Under the pieces are notes generated by a model, which saw nothing but the letters and a program-made list of their open reading frames with translations, ran no database searches and was not told the DNA's origin. A DNA stretch of 45,188 bases from Bryobacterales bacterium (GTDB lineage: Bacteria; Acidobacteriota; Terriglobia; Bryobacterales; Bryobacteraceae): positions 1 to 45,188 of the forward strand of contig PMSX01000389.1 in assembly GCA_003167495.1 (NCBI GenBank), given 5' to 3'. Below are positions 1 through 8,477 of this stretch, piece after piece (the first letter of the stretch is position 1; every line of letters begins with the position of its first letter). The position numbers were made by a program, and so were the translations under genes.

Positions 1-203
1 CCCCCTGCTATCAAATTCGGAACGATGACCAAGCACGAAGCCTTGTTCAGCAAGTCTTGAGGAATCCCTTTGTCGGAGGCATTCATCATTTCCTTTAAAT
101 CTTCCGTTGCAGCCACCAAGCGCTGTTCGGCATTTTTCTGTGCAAATACTGGCACGCTCATCAGCGCCGCCAGCACAAGTCCTGACAAAAGTCTCATAAC
201 CAT
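1..203 (-). CDS. YSC84/DUF500-family lipid-binding protein (partial, C-terminus outside window)
   Basis: Reading the minus strand from ATG at 203 gives a hydrophobic signal peptide (MVMRLLSGLVLAALMSVPVF, then AQ) followed by about 45 residues of mature protein. These contain the pattern expected at the start of a Ysc84 domain: an A-ATEDLKEMMNASDKGIPQDLL helix, then LNKASCLVIVPNLIAGG. The domain binds lipids or actin in eukaryotes; bacterial members are small exported proteins of unclear function. The ATG overlaps the hemG stop codon (TAATG), so it is probably translated together with hemG; an alternative ATG lies two codons in, at 197. The rest of the gene lies beyond the left edge. The family call is made from a short fragment. 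Confidence 0.72.
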   Translation of the reverse strand, partial: MVMRLLSGLVLAALMSVPVFAQKNAEQRLVAATEDLKEMMNASDKGIPQDLLNKASCLVIVPNLIAG

Positions 204-1576
204 TAGATGCTCCTGGCGCAGATCTGTTGCGCGATCTGATCGGCCTGCCGTACGCAATCGGGAATACCTACACCATCGTAGGCGTTGCCGGCTAGGAACA
301 ATCCTGGGTAATTTTCCAGGTGCTCGAAAATGTTCTTAACCCGCTGGCTGTGGCCCACTACATATTGGGGCATGGAGTTCGGCCACCTATTGAACGTGTG
401 GAATAGTGGCGGCGTTGTGATGCCCATGAAAGTGCGGAGGTCACTGCGAACCAAAGACAAAATGTCCGCTTCGCTCACGTTCGCCAACTCCATTGCTTGG
501 CGGCCCACAATGAAGGTCCGAATCGCCGCAAGGTTAGGCGGAGTGCGCATGGGCCACTTAGTGTCGACCCAAGTTGCCGCCGCAATTGTCTTGCGCTCGC
601 CGCGGGGCACAAGAAAGCCGAAACCGTCCAGCGGATGGCCCAACGTGGCCCGGTCATAAACCTGCATCACGAGAACGGCCGATGAATAGGGAATAGCCGC
701 GAGTTCCTCCGCCACGGGTGCGGCGTTTGTTTCGAGCAGGCGCGCATTGACATGGGCTGGACAGCAGAGCGCCACGTTATGCGCCGACAGTGTTTCACCA
801 CCCACGTGGACTTGCCAGACGTCCCCTTGGCGCGCGACACCGGTGGCCTCACCACGCACAATGTTGACCCGGCCGGCCAGTGCGCTTGCCAACGAGTTTG
901 TCAGCGTTTGCATGCCATATCGAAACGAAAGAAACAAGGAACCTTTGGGCCGATCACGCAGTTCCTGCTGTACCCCCTTGACCAGGCTTCCATACTTGCG
1001 TTCATACCCCAGGAAGCGCGGCAAAACGCTGCCCGCACTTAAGTTTTCCGAGTCGCCGCCATACACGCCGCACAGCAAAGGCTCGGTGAGATACTCCAGA
1101 ACTTCCGCGCCAAAATGCTCCTCGACGAACTGACCAACCGAAACATCTTTTTGGCGTTCGAGCGGTTTCCTCTTGGTTTCCTGATGTATGGCGCGTTTTG
1201 CGTCCTCGCTGATCAGTTGCGATTGCTGCAGCGGTTCCCATTCGCCCGGCACCATCATGATCATGCCTTGCGGCATGGGCTGCAGTTCGCCATTGCGCAC
1301 CACAAAGATGCGTCGCGCCGCGTCGTTCGAACCGATAATCTGCTCTTTCAAGCCAGGAAGTTCGCCCGCCAAATCGGTGACAGCCGGTTTGGTAGCAATG
1401 TAACTGTCGGGACCAGCCTCCAGATGGCAGCCCTCTATAACGTCGGTCTTGATCAAGCCGCCCGTGCGGTGCGTCTTCTCAATGATGGTGCAAGGAATCG
1501 CGTAACGCGACAAAAAGTAGGCGGTCGCCAATCCGGTAACGCCACCGCCTATAATCAGAACTCGTTCCGCTGCCAT
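203..1576 (-). CDS. hemG: Protoporphyrinogen/coproporphyrinogen oxidase (FAD-dependent)
   Basis: A 457-residue FAD amine-oxidase-fold enzyme that oxidises protoporphyrinogen IX or coproporphyrinogen III late in haem synthesis. The N-terminal dinucleotide-binding motif IIGGGVTGLATAYFL sits at residues 8-22, with the ribose-binding Glu in IIEKTHRTGGLIKT about twenty residues on. The C-terminal FAD motif LFLAGNAYDGVGIPDCV is at about residue 430. Length matches the HemY/PPOX family. It lies 6 nt downstream of hemE on the same strand, so the two form a haem operon, and its stop overlaps the start of the YSC84-like gene. Whether it works on the proto- or copro- substrate cannot be decided here because hemH, hemN and hemQ are not in the window. 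Confidence 0.93.
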   Translation of the reverse strand: MAAERVLIIGGGVTGLATAYFLSRYAIPCTIIEKTHRTGGLIKTDVIEGCHLEAGPDSYIATKPAVTDLAGELPGLKEQIIGSNDAARRIFVVRNGELQPMPQGMIMMVPGEWEPLQQSQLISEDAKRAIHQETKRKPLERQKDVSVGQFVEEHFGAEVLEYLTEPLLCGVYGGDSENLSAGSVLPRFLGYERKYGSLVKGVQQELRDRPKGSLFLSFRYGMQTLTNSLASALAGRVNIVRGEATGVARQGDVWQVHVGGETLSAHNVALCCPAHVNARLLETNAAPVAEELAAIPYSSAVLVMQVYDRATLGHPLDGFGFLVPRGERKTIAAATWVDTKWPMRTPPNLAAIRTFIVGRQAMELANVSEADILSLVRSDLRTFMGITTPPLFHTFNRWPNSMPQYVVGHSQRVKNIFEHLENYPGLFLAGNAYDGVGIPDCVRQADQIAQQICARSI

Positions 1577-1582
1577 ACGCCC

Positions 1583-2623
1583 TCAACGCTGAAAGTCGCG
1601 CACCAGCTGCACCACGGCCTTAACGTTCTCAACCGGTGTTTCCGGCAGAATGCCGTGCCCCAAATTGACGATGTGCCCAGGCCGGTTCCCGGTGCGGCGC
1701 AAGAGGTCATTTACTTTTGTCCGCAATTCCGGCAAAGGCGCAAATAGTGCGACAGGGTCGAGATTGCCTTGAATGGCAGAACGGTAGCCGATATCCATCC
1801 AGGCTTGGTCGATATTGATTCGCCAATCGACGCCAATCACATCGCCGCCCGCTGCGTGCAGTTCACGAAAGAAGCCAGCCGCGCCGGTGCCAAAGTGGAT
1901 GACGGGAACGCTCGCCGAGCGAATACGTTCAATCAGCGCGCGCGAATACGGCTGTACGTAGCGCACGTAGTCTTCCGGGCTGAGGGCACCCACCCAACTA
2001 TCGAAAACCTGGATCGCCTTAGCGCCACCGCCCACCTGTAAGCTGGCAAAATCTCCCAATACATCCACCAATTTGCCCATGAGACGGCGCCACATGGTCT
2101 CGTCGGCGTACATGAGTTTCTTGGTCTTGAGGAACGTTTTTGAAGGGCCGCCCTCAATCATGTAGCTGGCCAGAGTAAACGGGGCACCCACGAAACCAAT
2201 CACTGGCACGCGGCCAGCCAACGCGCGTGTTACGACCTGAATCGATTCGGCTACATAGCCAAGTTCGTCCGTACGGCTGGTGGAGAGGCCGTCAATGTCT
2301 TCCGGCTCGGTCACTGGGTTCTCAATGGACGGTCCCTCGCCGGTGATGAAAGACAGCTTGAGTCCCATAGGTTCCACGGGCAGCAATAGATCGGCGAAAA
2401 TGATGGCCGCATCCACGTCCAAAATCTCCACAGGTTGTAGGGTAACCTCGGCAGCCAACTCGGGCTTCTTGCAAATCTCAAGAATGCTGTGTTTTGCTCT
2501 AATGTCCCGGTAAGACTTCATGTAGCGGCCTGCCTGCCGCATGAACCAAACCGGCCGTACGTCGGTGCTTCTCCGGCGGCAGGCATCCAGAAAGCGGCCG
2601 CCGCTCAGTTGACCCACGCGCAT
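1583..2623 (-). CDS. hemE: Uroporphyrinogen III decarboxylase
   Basis: 346 residues, the usual length for HemE, which decarboxylates the four acetate side chains of uroporphyrinogen III to give coproporphyrinogen III in the cytosol. The diagnostic substrate-binding signature RPVWFMRQAGRYM is at residues 23-35, the catalytic Asp motif FADLLLPVEPMG at about residue 77, and the second signature GFVGAPFTLASYMIEG at about 143. The start ATG at 2623 is preceded by a purine-rich GAGAGTGGGGG. It is the first gene of the minus-strand hemE-hemG pair. A 129-nt gap separates it from rbfA upstream, which should hold its promoter; I could not pick a convincing -35/-10 pair. Confidence 0.97.
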   Translation of the reverse strand: MRVGQLSGGRFLDACRRRSTDVRPVWFMRQAGRYMKSYRDIRAKHSILEICKKPELAAEVTLQPVEILDVDAAIIFADLLLPVEPMGLKLSFITGEGPSIENPVTEPEDIDGLSTSRTDELGYVAESIQVVTRALAGRVPVIGFVGAPFTLASYMIEGGPSKTFLKTKKLMYADETMWRRLMGKLVDVLGDFASLQVGGGAKAIQVFDSWVGALSPEDYVRYVQPYSRALIERIRSASVPVIHFGTGAAGFFRELHAAGGDVIGVDWRINIDQAWMDIGYRSAIQGNLDPVALFAPLPELRTKVNDLLRRTGNRPGHIVNLGHGILPETPVENVKAVVQLVRDFQR

Positions 2624-2752
2624 TCATCCCCCACTCTCTTTTCGCACATCAGGACGCGAAAATCTTTCGTTTTGTGGATCTCGGTCCACGGCCGTCCCAA
2701 AATGTAGCACGTTCTGTAAAACGCGTTTGCATGAAAATTACGGGTGAATGAA

Positions 2753-3127
2753 TCAGCTTTTCGTCTGTTCCTGATCGCGCGGCCGCCCGCGCCGAACACG
2801 CTTCATCAAATGGTCCATGCGAGCGTTGATGGCCAGTTTTACATCGGCTTCGAAATGCAATTCTGGAATACGGAACAGATTCAGGCGTTCGGCCAGTTGA
2901 TGGCGGAGGAACCGGCGCGCGCCTTCGAGGGCGGCGATTGTCTCCTTTTGTTGAGCTAAATCGCTGCTCATGTGTAAACGGACCTGAGCGTGCCGCATGT
3001 CGGGCGAAACCAAGACCTCTGTTACAATAGCGTCGCCGATTCGTGGGTCGGACAGCTCGTAAGCGATCATTTCACCGAGTTCCTCACGCAAAGCCTCGGA
3101 TACTCGTCCAGCCCGGTGGTTATCCAT
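2753..3127 (-). CDS. rbfA: 30S ribosome-binding factor A
   Basis: 124 residues, matching the small KH-like RbfA family that binds the 30S precursor and helps mature the 5' end of 16S rRNA. The N-terminal helix RAGRVSEALREELGEMI, the segment ELSDPRIGDAIVTEVLVSPD and the strand MRHAQVRLHMS are the family hallmarks. A strong ribosome-binding site (GGGAGG, reverse complement of 3132-3137) sits 4 nt before the ATG. In many bacteria rbfA follows infB and nusA; here it stands alone, with a broken toxin-antitoxin module upstream. The C-terminal tail is basic (RRGRPRDQEQTKS). Confidence 0.95.
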   Translation of the reverse strand: MDNHRAGRVSEALREELGEMIAYELSDPRIGDAIVTEVLVSPDMRHAQVRLHMSSDLAQQKETIAALEGARRFLRHQLAERLNLFRIPELHFEADVKLAINARMDHLMKRVRRGRPRDQEQTKS

Positions 3128-3274
3128 GACGCCTCCCTAATTAAGTAGTGTACGGCGTCGGTCTCAAAACCTGTTATTGCTTAGCTTTCAAACTGCGCCG
3201 GTCTCACGGGATCTGGAGAATTTGCGTTTGACCGGCAGAGTCTTGGTATGCATATCGGACAAAGTTGCCCTTAC

Positions 3275-3822
3275 CTACGCGCGGGGGAAAACGCCGAGAA
3301 CCATTTGATACGGCAATCTGGCTGATATTGTGAGGAATCCTTCAAATAACCCGCTGGCGTAGAGGGCGGATCCCAGTTCTTGTGTAGGGGCTACTCCGAC
3401 GGGAGCCGAAACACTGGTGTTGGCGCCACGCAATCGGTATGCCTCCCAATCGCCCGTTAGCTCCTGTGCCGTCGTCGAGAGGGGCACGTGTGAACCGAGA
3501 CATCCGTAACATCTGCCACTCCGGTTAGTGGTACATGAGCGTTAAGGATGAGCCACGAGCCTTTAGGGTTCGGTACCAATCCGCCTGGCGTTAATGGGGA
3601 GCCGAGCAAAGCGCCGACTTCGAATTGGGCCACTAACGAATTCTCCCCCAGATACACCGTATCGAAGGGCGTGGCGGCAGTTGGTCCCTCATAATAGCGG
3701 CTTGCAAAAAGACGAGTGTGCGAATAACTGAGTGCCGTGGAAAGATGGCGCGGTTCTACAGTTCGGTACCAAATCGAGGCGATTGGCCGGGACGGAAGTC
3801 CGGCGACGGCCGCAAGATTCAT
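3275..3822 (-). pseudogene. RES-domain toxin (ParT/MbcT-like), frameshifted
   Basis: RES-domain toxins of the RES/Xre modules degrade or modify NAD+. The N-terminal part (3822 down to about 3485) carries the RES signature: IWYRTVEPRH at the start, RYYEGPTAATPFDTVYLGEN, then the helix SLVAQFEVGALLGSP. The frame then runs into a stop at 3457. The C-terminal part continues in another frame as PLSTTAQELTGDWEAYRLRG and ends at 3275. Adding one C to the run of four (GGGG on the plus strand, 3481-3484) joins both halves into one protein of about 180 residues, a normal RES length. The start ATG overlaps the antitoxin stop by 4 nt (ATGA). Either a true inactivating deletion or a homopolymer sequencing error; the two cannot be separated from the sequence alone. 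Confidence 0.8.
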
Positions 3823-4208
3823 GCCATGCCGGAATATATGACGGATCGTAGCGTATCGCGGAGAAGTTGCTCGTCAGGAGTGCCAATCAGATCGAGAGGG
3901 CACCGTCCGGCGAATTTGCTGTTCGGCGTCGCCACCCATTCGTCCGCGTTTGTAAGAAGCTCTTGCACATCAATACGAATATCCGTGTGCTCGCCACGCA
4001 TAAGAATAGCCGCGAGCGGTGCGGGTCCGGGTGCTGGCATGTTGTTATGAACCTCCAACCGTATGGACTCCCTATGGAGTCTATCGTCCACAACTTCATC
4101 ACACTTTAACAGATTCGGTGATCGGGGCCTAGCGGGCTTTTCGCTCATGGCCCCTTCATCCGGTAGAAGGATCTCGCCAGCAGGGTTGGTTCGGGTCTTG
4201 TTTTCCAT
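3819..4208 (-). CDS. Xre/MbcA/ParS-type antitoxin of the RES module
   Basis: 129 residues from the ATG at 4208; an open frame extends further upstream to 4403 but those residues are not antitoxin-like. The last 45 residues match the DUF2384 toxin-binding domain of MbcA/ParS antitoxins: NADEWVATPNSKFAGRCPLD, then LIGTPDEQLLRDTLRSVIYS. The N-terminal part is polar and low in recognisable motifs, and I do not see a clear helix-turn-helix. It precedes the RES toxin on the same strand with a 4-nt ATGA overlap, the standard antitoxin-first order. The antitoxin is intact although its toxin is frameshifted. No convincing ribosome-binding site precedes ATG 4208, so the exact start is uncertain. Confidence 0.78.
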   Translation of the reverse strand: MENKTRTNPAGEILLPDEGAMSEKPARPRSPNLLKCDEVVDDRLHRESIRLEVHNNMPAPGPAPLAAILMRGEHTDIRIDVQELLTNADEWVATPNSKFAGRCPLDLIGTPDEQLLRDTLRSVIYSGMA

Positions 4209-4436
4209 AGATCGGGTTTTCGCTGTCAGAATAAAATCGGTTAAGATCGCAAAAGCCGGGAAAGCACCAAATGTGACTGATTTTAAAGGAAAATAAATCG
4301 TGAATCTAGTGTGATGGCCCATGGCGGGGCCTGCGACCTTCGTTACAAGAGGGGTGAAAATGGAAGTCTTAAGTTGAGATTGGAATTGTGTAACGGGTAG
4401 CACGTCCCCGAGTTTGCTAAAGGGCGCCGCCCTTGG

Positions 4437-5496
4437 CTAGTTGAAGTGTTCTGGGAACGCCAAGAGCACTTCGCTCTGTGCCCGTGCGCGGGCAGCCTCA
4501 TCGCTCCGATTCAGTTTTGCAAGAACAAAGGAGTAAGTCTTCAGAATATTTCTGAACACCGGGTGACCGGCTGGAAAGACGCGCCCACTCAGCTTGACGC
4601 ACTCCTCCAGGAGGGGTTCAGCTTGTTTGTACTTCTTCTCGGCAATGTAGACTGAAGCAACATTGGCCAATAGAATCACTCGATCCGGATGATCAGCGCC
4701 AAGCGCGGAGGCCGCTAATGCAAGCAGTTCGGGAATCAGGGCCTCGGCCTGGGGATACGCTCGGAGCTTCTCGTAACTCAGGCTCTCCGCGTTGAGGGGA
4801 TAAACGATCTATGCATCGTTGGGAGGCAAGACCTCCTTCCAAATCGCCAGCGCCAAATTCACGGCTTGCCCAGTTTTTTTTGGATCTCCGAGGCGCACGT
4901 AAGCGTTCGCAAGGTTCGCGTACGCGCTACCCAGCTCAATCGTGTTACCTTCTTCCGCCTCGGCAAATATGAATGCTGCCTGCGTATACAACTTTAAGGC
5001 GTGGCCGGTTTCCTCGCGATCTTCCAATGCACGCGCAAGGCCTGTCAGAAGAATGGCTAAACGCGGAGAGAGAGTATCCAAAGTCTGCCTGGCCAGCGAG
5101 ACGGCCTGTTCGGCGACATTATTCTCTTCGAAGTAATTGCCTTCACCGCGAAGCGCTTCCGCAAACGCGTCTTCCGCGATCGCGAATATTGTTGTGTGTG
5201 CTTCTTTGGCGCCGTCAAGAAGGCGCAAGGCCTCTCTGGCTCTTGTCTCTGCCCCCGCATAATCGCCCAGACCGTTATCCACGTCAGCTATTTGGCTGAG
5301 CACGTATCCTCGCAATTCGGGTGTCAGCTGAGCTGTGGGCCTGGCAAGAAACTCCTGATACTTTGTCAACGCTTCCCGATACTGACCTCTGCGGACGAGA
5401 TCCTGTGCGGTCTGCAAGGAAGTGATCGATGGCTCAGCTTTGATTTCGCCAGCAACGCAGAAACATAGTTAGTGGGAATGTGATCAAAATCGACAT
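4437..5496 (-). pseudogene. Exported TPR protein, broken by a frameshift and an in-frame TAG
   Basis: A gene for a tetratricopeptide-repeat protein of about 350 residues. Helical TPR-type repeats run throughout (e.g. RRGQYREALTKYQEFL, LGSAYANLANAYVRLGDPKK, LLANVASVYIAEKKYKQAEP). Two lesions are visible. First, ATG 5496, with AGGAG (reverse complement of 5504-5508) 7 nt upstream, encodes the start of a signal peptide (MSILITFPL) but the frame is lost; removing one A near 5472 gives MSILITFPLLCFCVAGEIKA, leading straight into the TPR frame. Second, a TAG at 4811-4809 interrupts the frame after KEVLPPNDA; the same frame resumes as IVYPLNAESLSYEKLRAYPQ and runs to 4437. A shorter product from an internal TTG at 5417 to the TAG (202 residues) is possible. 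Confidence 0.75.
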
Positions 5497-5503
5497 CAGT
5501 CGG

Positions 5504-5508
5504 CTCCT
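5504..5508 (-). promoter_or_regulatory. Ribosome-binding site of the TPR gene
   Basis: AGGAG on the minus strand, 7 nt upstream of ATG 5496. It decides the original start of the broken TPR gene, since the reading frame carrying the repeats has no ATG of its own before its upstream stop at 5471. Confidence 0.55.
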
Positions 5509-5740
5509 GATACCAGCTAGCGATCATTCGCTATGCAATGCGAGAGCTTTGTCGTCGATTGACGGAAAACAGGTGTGAGGCGCGCCGCACGGGCGCCCAG
5601 CCCATCCACAATTGAACTGAGGATCTTGGCTCCAGTGCTGGCGAGATACCGTTTCGCGCCCCAGAATTCTCGCTTGGCGACGAAGACGTTACTTTTTCGG
5701 CAGATTGCCGGTATTGTGATCTCGTGAACGGATTGTGCCA

Positions 5741-6217
5741 ATGGTTCTAATGCTGAATGGCCATAAGGTAACGCTGGACGTGCTGGCGGACGAACCACTC
5801 CTTTGGGCGATTCGCGAAGCGGCCGGACTGACGGGCACGAAGTATGGATGTGGTATTGGACAGTGTGGCGCTTGCACGGTACATCTCGATGGAAAACCCA
5901 TCCGATCATGCGTGATGCCCGTCGAGTCGACTGTCGGGAAACTGGTGACTACCATCGAAGGCGTCTCTGGCGAGACGGCGCGCACCGTTCAGAGCGCTTG
6001 GGACAAGCTTGACGTTGTCCAATGCGGGTATTGTCAGCCGGGCCAAATCATGTCGGCGATCGCGCTGCTTGAACAGAAGCCGTTGCCTAGCGATGCCGAT
6101 ATTGATGCCGCTATGAGCGGTAACATTTGTCGCTGCGCAACCTACGTGCGCATCAGGGCGGCGATTCACGAGGCCGCGCGAATAAGAGAAGGGACGCTCG
6201 ATGCGGATCGACGCTGA
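5741..6217 (+). CDS. (2Fe-2S)-binding subunit of a molybdenum hydroxylase (IorA/CoxS-like)
   Basis: 158 residues from ATG 5741; GTG 5735 in the same frame would add two. It carries electrons in a xanthine-dehydrogenase-family enzyme. Eight cysteines for two 2Fe-2S clusters are present: a plant-ferredoxin-type set C37, C42, C45 and C57 (CGIGQCGAC) and the second set C95, C98, C130 and C132 (QCGYCQPGQIM and GNICRCATY). Length fits the alpha subunit of isoquinoline 1-oxidoreductase-type enzymes, which consist of only two subunits and lack an FAD subunit. The 3' end overlaps the next gene by 17 nt, so the two are coupled. The substrate is not deducible. Confidence 0.92.
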   Translation: MVLMLNGHKVTLDVLADEPLLWAIREAAGLTGTKYGCGIGQCGACTVHLDGKPIRSCVMPVESTVGKLVTTIEGVSGETARTVQSAWDKLDVVQCGYCQPGQIMSAIALLEQKPLPSDADIDAAMSGNICRCATYVRIRAAIHEAARIREGTLDADRR

Positions 6218-8408
6218 AACTCCTGCCACAGATAGACGCAGGTTTCTAAAAACTAGTGTTTCCGTTACTGCCGGTCTGGTGATTGGGTTTTATTTGCCGG
6301 AGCGCGCCGAAAGCGGTGAGAGTGTCTTTGCTCCCAACGCGTTTGTTCGGGTTGCTCCCGACAATAGCGTGACCGTTGTTTCCAAGCATGTGGAGGGTGG
6401 ACAAGGCATCTACACTGGGCTGGCGACTATCCTTGCCGAGGAACTCGATGCTGACTGGTCGCAGATTCGCGTTGAGCCTGCGCCGGCGGAATCGAATCTT
6501 TATAAGAATCTGCAATTTGGTTCACAAGGCACGGGTGGGAGCAACTCGATCGCCAACTCATTCGAACAGTATCGCCGGGCAGGGGCAACGGCGAGGGCCA
6601 TGCTGGTCAGTGCGGCGGCCGAACGATGGAAGGTTGACAAGACGGAGATCACGGTGGGAAAGGGTGTGGTCAGGCATGAAACAACGTCGAGACAGGCGAC
6701 TTTCGGCGAACTGGCGCAGGCCGCCGCGACCGTGCCGGTGCCTGAGGAGGTGACACTCAAAGACCCAAAAGATTTTAAGCTGATTGGATCTCCACATATA
6801 CAACGCGTTGACAGCAAGGCCAAGACGAACGGGACGGCAGTTTTTGCAATTGATTTCTCGCTGCCGGAGATGGTGACGGCTTTAGTCGCGCGGCCGGCTC
6901 GCTTCGGCGCGGTTGTAAAGACATTTGATGCCACACGAGCGAAAGCCGTGGCGGGCGTGGTTGACGTGGTGAAGATTTCGACAGGTGTCGCGGTGGTTGC
7001 CAAATCTTTCGGGGCTGCAAAGAAAGGCCGCGACGCGTTAATCATCGAATGGGATGAAACAAAGGCTGAGCAACGCGGAACGCCCGAATTCTTGACTGAA
7101 TATAGAAGGCTGCTGGAGCAACCCGGCGCGATTGCCCGGCGCGATGGCGACTGTGCGCAGGCGTTTGCCGGTGCGGCGCGGACGCTGACTGCAACCTTCG
7201 AGTTTCCTTACTTAGCCCATGCGCCCATGGAGCCGCTTAGCGCCGTTGTTCAGCTTTCAGCAGAGCGGTGTGATATCTGGACTGGCGATTGGGGCGTATC
7301 GGGTGTGCAAGAAGACGCGGTTCGGATCACGGGGCTGAAACCCAAACAAATCCAAATTCACTCGCTGTACGGAGGGGGCAGCTTCGGTCGGCGAGGAGGC
7401 GGTGCGTCGGAGGTGGTCGAGGTAGCGAAGGCGATCGGCGGGCGGGTTCCGGTGAAGTTATTCTGGACACGTGAAGAGGACATGCGGGGCGACGCATACC
7501 GGCCCATGTATCTCCACAAACTCACTGCGGGGCTGGACGAGCAAGGCAATTTGATCGCTTGGCAGCACAGAATTGTTGGCCAATCAATTCTTGGCAACGA
7601 TCCAAATTGGATCATGAATGGCGTCGATGTCACTTCGGTCGCTGGCGCCAGCAACATTCCCTACGGGATTCCCAACATTCTCGTGGATCTGCATTCGCCA
7701 GTGCTGGGTGTACCGGCAGAAAGATGGCGCTCAGTCGGCAATAGTCACAACGCCTTTGCGGTGGAAACCTTTCTCGACGACGTTGCGCATGTGGCGGGCC
7801 GAGATCCTTATCAGCTTCGGCGTGCGCTTCTTGCGAAAGACCCACGAGATAAAAATATGCTGCTAGTCGCTCCCGACCGGATGCGTCCAACTTTGTTCGC
7901 CAAGTTCCCGCGCGACCGGCAAGTACTCGAACTTGCCGCTGATAAAGCTGGTTGGGGAACCCCTCTTCCGCCTGGCCGAGGCCGAGGTCTGGCTGTTCAT
8001 TACTCCTTTAGGACTTCTGTCGCATATGTGGCGGAGGTAACTGTTGGTTCGGACGGCAAGGTGAAAGTAGACCGGGTAGTTTGCGCGGTGGACTGCGGTG
8101 TCGCCATTAATCCAGATGTGATCCGCGCGCAGGTGGAGGGCGGTATAGGCTTCGGATTGGGTGCGATCCTCTACGGTGCTATCAGCGTGAAGAACGGTAA
8201 AGTGGAACAGTCGAATTTTAACGACTATCGCGTCCTGCGTATGAACGAAATGCCGAAGGTGGAGGTGCATATCGTGGCATCGAGTGAGCGGCCCACGGGA
8301 ATCGGCGAGCCGGTGGTGCCTCCCATCGGCCCGGCAGTGTCCAACGCCATCTTTGCCGCTACTGGAAAACGCGTGCGAACGCTGCCCCTCCGCCCACGCG
8401 GCGCATAG
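6201..8408 (+). CDS. Molybdopterin-binding subunit, xanthine dehydrogenase family (IorB-like), Tat-exported
   Basis: 735 residues. A Tat signal peptide begins the protein (DRRRFLK at residues 11-17, followed by a hydrophobic stretch), so the folded Mo-cofactor enzyme is probably sent to the periplasm together with its 2Fe-2S partner. Features of the large subunit include GGQGIYTGLATILAEELDAD, the GSFGRRGGGASEVVEVA cofactor-binding loop, DCGVAINPDVIRAQVEGGIG, and the C-terminal GIGEPVVPP, where E703 is at the position of the catalytic Glu of the family. The two-subunit, FAD-free arrangement is typical of IorAB-type aldehyde or N-heterocycle oxidoreductases that pass electrons to a membrane cytochrome. 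The real substrate is unknown. A LytS/LytTR pair follows after 69 nt. Confidence 0.93.
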   Translation: MRIDAETPATDRRRFLKTSVSVTAGLVIGFYLPERAESGESVFAPNAFVRVAPDNSVTVVSKHVEGGQGIYTGLATILAEELDADWSQIRVEPAPAESNLYKNLQFGSQGTGGSNSIANSFEQYRRAGATARAMLVSAAAERWKVDKTEITVGKGVVRHETTSRQATFGELAQAAATVPVPEEVTLKDPKDFKLIGSPHIQRVDSKAKTNGTAVFAIDFSLPEMVTALVARPARFGAVVKTFDATRAKAVAGVVDVVKISTGVAVVAKSFGAAKKGRDALIIEWDETKAEQRGTPEFLTEYRRLLEQPGAIARRDGDCAQAFAGAARTLTATFEFPYLAHAPMEPLSAVVQLSAERCDIWTGDWGVSGVQEDAVRITGLKPKQIQIHSLYGGGSFGRRGGGASEVVEVAKAIGGRVPVKLFWTREEDMRGDAYRPMYLHKLTAGLDEQGNLIAWQHRIVGQSILGNDPNWIMNGVDVTSVAGASNIPYGIPNILVDLHSPVLGVPAERWRSVGNSHNAFAVETFLDDVAHVAGRDPYQLRRALLAKDPRDKNMLLVAPDRMRPTLFAKFPRDRQVLELAADKAGWGTPLPPGRGRGLAVHYSFRTSVAYVAEVTVGSDGKVKVDRVVCAVDCGVAINPDVIRAQVEGGIGFGLGAILYGAISVKNGKVEQSNFNDYRVLRMNEMPKVEVHIVASSERPTGIGEPVVPPIGPAVSNAIFAATGKRVRTLPLRPRGA

Positions 8409-8477
8409 CTTGGCTGAGCCATGCATACGAAATTGATCTTCCTTTCAGCTATGCTGAGGTCAACGACTGCCTAGCAT

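Noticed and set aside
5517..5909. A 130-codon minus-strand frame upstream of the TPR gene
   Set aside because: Half of it is antisense to the 2Fe-2S subunit and the rest has no recognisable motif. The stretch 5509-5740 otherwise shows nothing.
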